From NCBI GenBank assembly GCA_014529385.2, contig CM043944.1, positions 61,273,248 through 61,335,247 of the forward strand: a DNA stretch of 62,000 nt, given 5' to 3'. Positions 55,675-62,000 of the stretch are shown piece after piece. The position numbers and the translations under genes are program-made. Numbering within the stretch: the stretch's first letter is position 1; each line of letters starts with the position of its first letter. The DNA comes from Adiantum capillus-veneris (taxonomy: Eukaryota; Streptophyta; Polypodiopsida; Polypodiales; Pteridaceae). The notes below the pieces were generated by a model, which had not been told where the DNA came from, did not search any database, and was given only the letters and a program-made list of their open reading frames with translations.

Positions 55675-55845
55675 AATTGGTTTATAGGACCTTTTTGCAT
55701 TTTTGTATCTCATTAAAAGTGGCATGTATCTTTTTGACTCTTATGGTTATAAAAAACTAAATTTGATATGATTCAGATTGTTTTGAGGTCATACTATTCG
55801 AGTTTGGATCTTTTAATTTGCCATTATAACTAACTTGAGTGATGG

Positions 55846-55871
55846 GGTGTGTGTGTGTGTGTGTGTGTGTC
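55846..55871. repeat. (GT)n microsatellite
   Basis: About 24 bp of GT dinucleotides. Confidence 0.93.
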
Positions 55872-56029
55872 TAGATGACTGACATTTTACCTTGAGGTAT
55901 ATGGGTGAATATACTCTCTTGCCTTATGGTGGAAGAGCATCTTCAGACAAGAGTGGAAGTGCAATGACTTGTCACGACCACGCATGATGGGAAAGAGAAA
56001 ACCCAAAAACGTCAACCCGAATTAGAAAT

Positions 56030-57995
56030 TTAGAAATTTTAGACCTAGACCGCCTGCATCTCAGTGGAACTTCAATCAATAGAACTTTAACCAAAACCTG
56101 AGACAGCCTTAAAACCAAGGGAACGTTAGACCATGCAATCTTTTATTCAAAATGGACCACTTGCCAACAACAACAACAATGGTAATAACTCTAACCGTCA
56201 ACCTTGTCTACGAGGAGGAGGAAATCAAATACCTCAATGAAGAGATCAAGCTAACAGAGCTCAAGGTGTTAGAGGCAAAGGCAATCAAGAAAATGCATAT
56301 GTTCATGCTACAATTAAACACCATGGAGTGAATGAACAATTTTCAATAATTCAAACCCAAGTAGAGTATCAAGGTAACCATATTACATTATTTATTGATT
56401 CTGGGAGTACACATTCTTTCATATCTCCTAGGTGCATTAGAAACCTCATTTTGCCTAAACACCCTGGAATAAACTGCGGGTAGGAAGGTTAAATCTTCTA
56501 CTTCAGTGTGTAATTTGTATTTTGTTTTGGATGGTCACAATACTTTTTCTCAATTCACAGCCTTACCTCCTAGGAATGGATTGGCTTATGGACAATGATG
56601 CTCACATTCATTGTAAAGATGCTTCATTGCATTTTGTAAATAATCAAAACTAAGTTACTAGGGAATGGGGGGAACCTAAACTTAAACTAGTGAAATTTAC
56701 CAGATTTATGAAGAGTGACAAGAAGAATGAAATGATTTATGCATTAAAGCTTAACTCTATAGAGAAGAAGCTAGACACACATGCACCCAAATGGCCAACG
56801 GAATTTTATGATGTATTTCTCGAAGAACTTTTGCAGTTACCACCTAAGCGTGAAATTGATTATGCAATAGAGCTTAATCTAGGAGCTCAATCAGTTTCTC
56901 ATAGACCATACAAAATGTCAGTACTACATAAGCCTATAGAGCTCAAAGAGCAACTTTCTCAACTTCTTGAACAAGGCTTCATTAGATCGAGTGTTTCTCC
57001 ATGGGATACTCATGTTATCTTTTATCGAAAAAAGGATACTCCTCTATGTCTTTGTATCAACTATCATGGATTGAATCAGGTACTAGTCAAGAATAAGTAT
57101 ACAATACCAAGGATTGATGAGTTACTTGATTGATTACTGGAGATTCTATCTTCATAAAAATTTACCTTAAGTCAAGGTATTACCGAATCACAATTAAGGA
57201 GGAGGGGATATACCAAAAAACAGATTCAACACTCATTTTGGACATTATGAATTTATAGTCATGCCTTTTGGACTTACAAATGCTCATGCAAGTTTTAATG
57301 ATCTTATGAAGGACATGTTTAGAGAGCATCTTGATGATTTTGTTCTTGTCTTCTTTCATAATATCTTGGTTTACTCGAGAAACAGAGAAGAACATGAACA
57401 ACATGTGCGATGAGGGCTTAAACTTTTGCATCAAAATCAACTTTATGCTAAGCGTAGTAAATTCACCATTTTCATTGAAAAAGTGGATTATTTGGGATTC
57501 ATTGTTTCCACGGATGGTGTATCTACTGATCCTAGTAAGATCAAAACCATTGTAGCTTGGCCTACACCGAAGTCAGTAAAGAAAGTACGTGGATTTCTTG
57601 GTTTAACAGGATGGTATCATACTTTTATTGAAGTCTTTGCTAAGATTATGTCTCCATTGACTAATACACTTAAGAAGGCTAAAGTGTTTACTTGGAATGA
57701 AAGTGCTCAAGCTAGTTTTGAGAAGCTCAAAGGAGCTTTGGTAAATGCTGCAATATAACATCTTCTAGACCTCTCAAAGACATTCACTATGCTCATTGAT
57801 GTAAGTGGACAAGAAATCGATGGTGTTCTATCTCAAGAAGGAAGGCCAGTAGCTTATAAATCTCGTAAGTTACGTACGTATGAGTTGAATTATCCTACAC
57901 ATGACTTGGAATTATTGGCCATTGTGCATGCTCTTAAAGTATGGTGATATTATCTTCTTGGAAGGTGATTTGAATTACATACAGATCATAAAAGA
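56030..57995 (+). pseudogene. Ty3 chromovirus-like gag end, protease, RT and RNase H, decayed
   Basis: A gag tail (PRPPASQWNFNQ) is followed by a protease (ITLFIDSGSTHSFISPRCIR, LGMDWLMDNDAHIHCKD). RT starts at 56690 ([59 protein letters not shown], then VDYLGFIVSTDGVSTDPSKI). RNase H is partial ([20 protein letters not shown]) and ends at about 57995. Multiple stops and shifts are present, and the YxDD box is degraded (FFHNILVYS). The PPKREIDY and GFIRSSVSPW signatures are those of chromoviruses, unlike the OTA-type pol at 35-40 kb. Integrase and chromodomain are missing because the next element begins there. Confidence 0.85.
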
Positions 57996-58478
57996 CACCT
58001 TGATTTCATCTCTTCTCTTGGTCACACTATCCCCTTTGTTGAAGATTTCTAGTGCGGCTGTCACCACCCTCTCTGTGATGATAATCATAGTGTCTGGCTT
58101 GCCCTGCAGATCAGTGACTCTGGCCACTCCATCTTCTTTGATAATGGTTACAAATTCCCACACTGTTTTGATGTCAATTTCTGCCGGCAAAGCTTCAAAG
58201 TAGTTATGGAGATCGATCTTCTCTAGGTAGTCTCCCATCTTGCTTCGGACAAACTCATTGAGCTCCCGTGATATCATGGGTAGCTCTACTGCATTTCCTT
58301 CAGGATCTTTGAACACGCCTTGGTAGATCTTTAAATCATTGGATTCTAGCAAATCATCATGAATCCATGTGCTGGTTGGCTTCACAGTTCCTTCTGGGAT
58401 GACAAATTGCTCTACTTCTTCCAAGTAGTCTTTTATTGTCATTCTCTTCTTCTTTGCCTGTGATTTTGCGGCTGCCAT
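57990..58478 (-). pseudogene. Additional ORF of family C, N-terminal part
   Basis: MAAAKSQAKKKRMTIKDYLE, then LKIYQGVFKDPEGNAVELPM and YLEKIDLHNYF align with the additional ORF of element D (SATKRKRPTIKD, IKIYQGTFRDPQGQSVDVPM, YLEKADLHRFF). The D copies carry a TAG within this stretch; the C copy does not. It is open for about 163 codons and cut off by the chromovirus-like fragment near 57995. No function is known. Confidence 0.78.
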
Positions 58479-58643
58479 AAATCCTGTTGCACTCAGTAGT
58501 CCGAAGTTAGCGTTTTTTCCATATGAGCTGAGAAACTGAGTTTTAACTATCCAAATGACTTGAAAATTGAAAATAAAACTTAAAAGGAACTAGGAAAACT
58601 GTGCATGTGCTCACAGTATCATTCTGGCCAAAATTTATCATTT

Positions 58644-59522
58644 AGACATCCTACGCATAGGATGTCTATTTCATCAATTTTTGGTGAAACTTGGCAGGCT
58701 GGTGGCCCTTGGCCTGTTGAACATGGCCATGTGATTGGAATTGGGTTTGGGCATCAAAAAGTGCATTTCTGGGCAGATTCAGGGTTTAGGCTCACAAATT
58801 GGGTAGGATGTCCACAACAGGTGGCAAATGATGTTCAAATGGGTTGAAATTTGATATATGAGCTTCTTGCACCAAGGTAATGGCTCCTATGAAGTCAGTT
58901 CTTCCACAATAGGTCAAATTCATGTTGGAGACATCCTACGCGTAGGATGTCTATTTCATCAAAATACCTAGAAGTTGGTTTTGTGGGTAGCTCTTGGCAT
59001 GTGGAACATGACCCTGCTCTTGGATTTTGATTTGGACAAGAATTGGTGTTGGTAAGACCATGTGTAGTGTTTTTGGGCTCAAGAAAGTGCATCTTGGAGG
59101 TGTTGGGGGCCAAATGTGATGGGAATGGCTTGAAACTTGATATATGAGCTCATGAAAGTGTCCTAAAAAGATCTCGAGTTGAAAAATACCATCTAGGGGC
59201 CAAAAATGTCATTTAGACATCCTACGCGTAGGATGCCTATTTCATCATTTTTCACTTGTGACCACACGGAAAGGTTGGCAATGTGCTCATGAATGTATTG
59301 CGCAAGTTTCATTTGATTTGGACAAGTTTTGGTAGGTCTATGGCCCATTATTACCTCTATGCGCTGACTTTGCGTTTTTTGGTGCACATGAGGTCAATTT
59401 TTGTCCAAATGTGATGAAACTTGGTGGCTAGCTTGTACAGGCTATTCAGAAGCTGTGTGTGATGAGAAATGTTAGGTTTGGTGCCCAAATTTGGCCTTGA
59501 AACATCCTACGTGTAGGATGTC
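58644..59522. repeat. Palindrome array C
   Basis: Four copies of AGACATCCTACG plus its reverse complement, centred at about 58655.5, 58940.5, 59226.5 and 59511.5; spacings 285, 286 and 285 bp. The second is perfect. The others carry single or few changes (CGCA; GATGCCT; GTGT with an altered edge). Monomers share the phrase CTATTTCATCA after the palindrome. The array is upstream (minus) of the family C additional ORF. Confidence 0.92.
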
Positions 59523-60240
59523 GCCTGATGAAATTTTCATTGGAAGTACTACTGGTACCTGTCCTGAGCCCCCCTGAGTCCCTTTTAAGCACTATTTCAA
59601 CAAAAAGTCAAATTGATAGAAAGAAACTCCTTGTGTGGATTTCAGAGCCTTCGAGCCGTTTTCTGACTTTTGGAGTGCTTTTCGGCGATAAAATTTCTTG
59701 ATGTTGGTCTTCCCGATCCCTTGGGGATCCTTGCCATATGGTTTTTGTCGACTTTGGCTTCACCGGAGCACCGTTTGTCAATTTGTCACTCTGAAAGAAC
59801 CCGTGGTTGCATTTTCATGTCTTTGATGACTTTTAGTGGTCTACCACCATAGGACTTGGTTGTTGATGGTCTAGGAAAGCCGCTCGTGAAGTTTGGTGGC
59901 AACCGGACATGTGGTTTGGCCTCGAGAGCTATTTGACGCTTTGTGTGTCTGATGCTGTTTCTGAAGTTTAGTGCTGCTTCGGGTCACCGTATGGCCATGT
60001 GGGCTATATAGACTTGTTGAGCATATCGAGATGCTCCTACCCATGAGTTTTGGTAGCATTTGGGCGCCTTTCCGCCGATTTCCCATTTGGTGGACTCTTG
60101 TGGGGCTCTAGGAATTAGGGTTTTTCCCGATGGTTTTCTACTGCCTTTGGTCATCCAAAAATGGTCTCCTATGATAGTGTAGGCCGCCGATGAAGTCTCA
60201 TTGCTTTTGGGTTAGCCGTTAGGTGGTCACTTCTACTTGC
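59523..60240 (-). other. Leader of family C
   Basis: No ORF recognised. Parts match leader B at 31.1-31.3 and 33.66-33.86 kb, including a shared CTTGCAGG near the LTR-like edge. Confidence 0.5.
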
Positions 60241-61112
60241 AGGTCTCTACCGCCCTCTTTCTTTGTGAACCCTACGCTAGTTTTTGTGACAAAACAACAA
60301 ACATGCATGAAAAGATCAAAGTGGTGAGCCTACCTCTCATGTATGGAGCCTGTCAGGTAGTCGTGCGCCTCGTAGAAGCTACTAGAAGTCCCGTTCGTTC
60401 TAGGTGGCAGGAGCTCTCTCTCAAAAGGCAATAGTACAATGAGCTTAAAATGAAGTGAAAATGTCTTATAATGGGGGTCCCCGAACCACTTTCCATGAAT
60501 TTTGACATGTGCTCCCAACTTCTTGCGAGATGCGGTTTAGGCTCAAAAATTTCTTGATTTGGACTCCATTTGCCCAGTTTCCGAGAAATTTGACATTTCG
60601 GTCAAAATCTGGCCAAAACACGCTTTCCGCTCCATTCTCATAATTGCACACCCATTGTACCATAGGTTTTCCTATAGTCACTGATCATCCCCATAATTTT
60701 TGTTTTTCATTACGACCGTTTTTCACTTGCTTTTTGTATTTTTGAAGTTTTTCTGCCGAAAATTAGTAAAATTAAAAGGAAAATAACAAGTTAAACCCAA
60801 AAAATACCCAAAAATAATAATAAATCAAAATTATCTCCGCAAAACACTATATACACTCACATGCAATTTTATGGCCGGATTTCTCTGTTTTTTTCAATAT
60901 TTTGCTCGAAAAATGGCTATTTTTACTTATATACACACACCTAGGGGCTTGATTTGGCGTTTGGCCCCATATACTTATTTATTCATGCTGTATAAGGGCA
61001 TATGTACTTGGGTTAGTCCAGAAAATTTCGCAATCAAACGACAACCCTTAAAAATAGTCGAAAAACATGCCCTTTTTTGCTCTTTTTTCCATTGGGTCCG
61101 CATTTGAGAATG
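60241..61112 (-). repeat. LTR-like region C
   Basis: Homologue of 33.87-34.89 kb in the same position between purine tract and palindrome leader. After the purine tract it starts CATTCTC, not TG. It contains a TATA-like TTATACAGC block with the shared AAGGGCATA context (about 60985-61005). Confidence 0.5.
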
Positions 61113-61144
61113 CCTCCCCCCTCCTAGCTGGAGTCCTCCCGGAC
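61113..61144 (-). other. Polypurine tract with upstream hairpin, family C
   Basis: On minus, GTCC-GGGA-GGAC (61133-61144) then AGGAGGGGGGAGG (61113-61125). The hairpin is identical to that of element B. Confidence 0.75.
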
Positions 61145-61380
61145 GACAAGGCATCGCCTTGGTGTATGTTCCATGCATGGGTTAAAATGCGTGCTAATGC
61201 TCAGCCGTGTAATGTGGCCCTACATGATGCATACTCGGTCAATGCATGGAAAAACTAATGATGTGCAAGAGAAGGGTATAAGCAAGATGCTTATTGGCAT
61301 TCGCCGTCGAGGTTTCCTGTTTGTTGTTGATGTGGTTGGCAGATTTTCTTCTCAAGTAAAAGTTGTAACTCTACCGCTCT

Positions 61381-61860
61381 CTATTGGATCGTCTTTCTTG
61401 CAAAAGTCACTTGGTTTGCCGCTATTGTCGATACGGCCGTAGTCATCTCCTTGGAGAGAATTTTCGTGGCGGAAGTGGCCACAGATTTTGTCTCTTTTGC
61501 TTTCCATTTGTAGCTTTGTTTTGCCGGTTTTTGTAGGTTTATTGCTACTTCCGCGTTTGTCATTGTTTTGCTGCTGATTGGCACCCACATTAATCGGTTT
61601 GCTAGTTTCATATGTAGTGTATGTCTGCATGCCGATGTTGCTTGTACTGAAGGGAGTTCCTTTTGCTTCAGTTTCGGGATCCAAATGCGAGTCGCACTTA
61701 AGTTGTTGCCGAGAATTTTCTTTGGGATCCATATCTGTTTTATTCCCTTGGTTTTTGGTTGAACTGTCTGCTTCGGTTGATTTCTTCTATTGTATTGTGG
61801 TTTGTCTGCCATGTCACCTCTATCCTTCCGCACCCATACTTGTTTGAGCGCGTGTTGCTA
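61381..61860 (-). pseudogene. Trp-motif tail of family C polyprotein (3' end)
   Basis: The minus frame reads LKQVWVRKDRG, then KGIKQIWIPKKILGNN, ATRIWIPKLKQKELPSVQAT, NRLMWVPIS and SYKWKAKE, with basic linkers, and stops at 61381. The order WIPK, WIPKLKQKELPSVQ closely follows the element B tail (WIPK, WIPKICKQELPSIQ). Sequence upstream to the window edge (61.86-62.0 kb) is not open in this frame. Protease 2 and pol would lie outside the window. Confidence 0.78.
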
Positions 61861-62000
61861 ACCTTGATCTTGGCAGTGCGGTCTGTGTTGTTTTATGTTT
61901 GTAGTGAACATGGTTGGCAGTTCTCTGTTTGTTCTCCATGTTGTTCTTTAGTGGCACTCAGCCTTTTGGCTCTTTATCCAGTGACTGTGTTGCTGGCATC

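Overview
The window is plant nuclear DNA built almost entirely of retrotransposons. This is inferred from plant-type Ty3 polymerases of the Athila/Tat (OTA) kind, a tRNA-Asp primer-binding site, a chromovirus-like RT, a Ty1/copia pol fragment, a hAT transposase tail, and long CT/CA/GA and poly-C tracts. I recognise no host gene, tRNA, rRNA or CRISPR array. A large, repeat-rich genome is likely. The lineage cannot be read from the window; a fern or other non-angiosperm is only a weak guess.

Layout: 1-1124 is a decayed copia RT (minus) and 3222-3700 a decayed hAT transposase tail (plus). From about 5.5 to 40 kb there is a head-to-tail chain of minus-strand Ty3 elements. Read 5'->3' (right to left) it runs: a pol ORF (34928-39970) with RT, RNase H, two integrase zinc modules, integrase core, then a second protease and a Trp-motif tail; a polypurine tract and LTR-like stretch (33.87-34.89 kb); a leader with periodic palindromes and the start of a roughly 1,090-codon additional ORF, present twice through a 2,548-bp tandem duplication (28769-33864); LTR D (25288-26240); a second palindrome leader (23.4-24.7 kb); element A, whose single frame encodes Gag, protease 1, protease 2 and the Trp tail without RT or integrase (17188-22959); LTR A (14897-15966); and element E (5970-14772) with 596-bp LTRs, a tRNA-Asp PBS, Gag, protease and Trp tail but no RT or integrase.

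From 40.06 to 52.59 kb lie three copies of a gag-only family, F: two minus copies sharing an LTR and one plus copy. Between them is a short ORF that begins like histone H3. From 52.59 to 57.99 kb there are decayed Ty3 fragments. At 57.98-61.85 kb the order Trp tail, polypurine tract, LTR-like block, palindrome leader, additional ORF recurs in a diverged family.

The most unusual features are these: (1) three leader arrays, each repeating a perfect CpG-centred palindrome of 18-24 bp at almost constant 283-299 bp spacing, with a different palindrome per family; (2) a retropepsin-like domain after integrase, and a duplicated HX6HX30CX2C module before it; (3) a Trp-rich repeat module ending in IWxPK, shared by four elements; (4) a hairpin just upstream of the polypurine tract in five families. 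These suggest a related set of partly non-autonomous elements sharing cis signals. That is inference; the motifs, frames and spacings are read directly.
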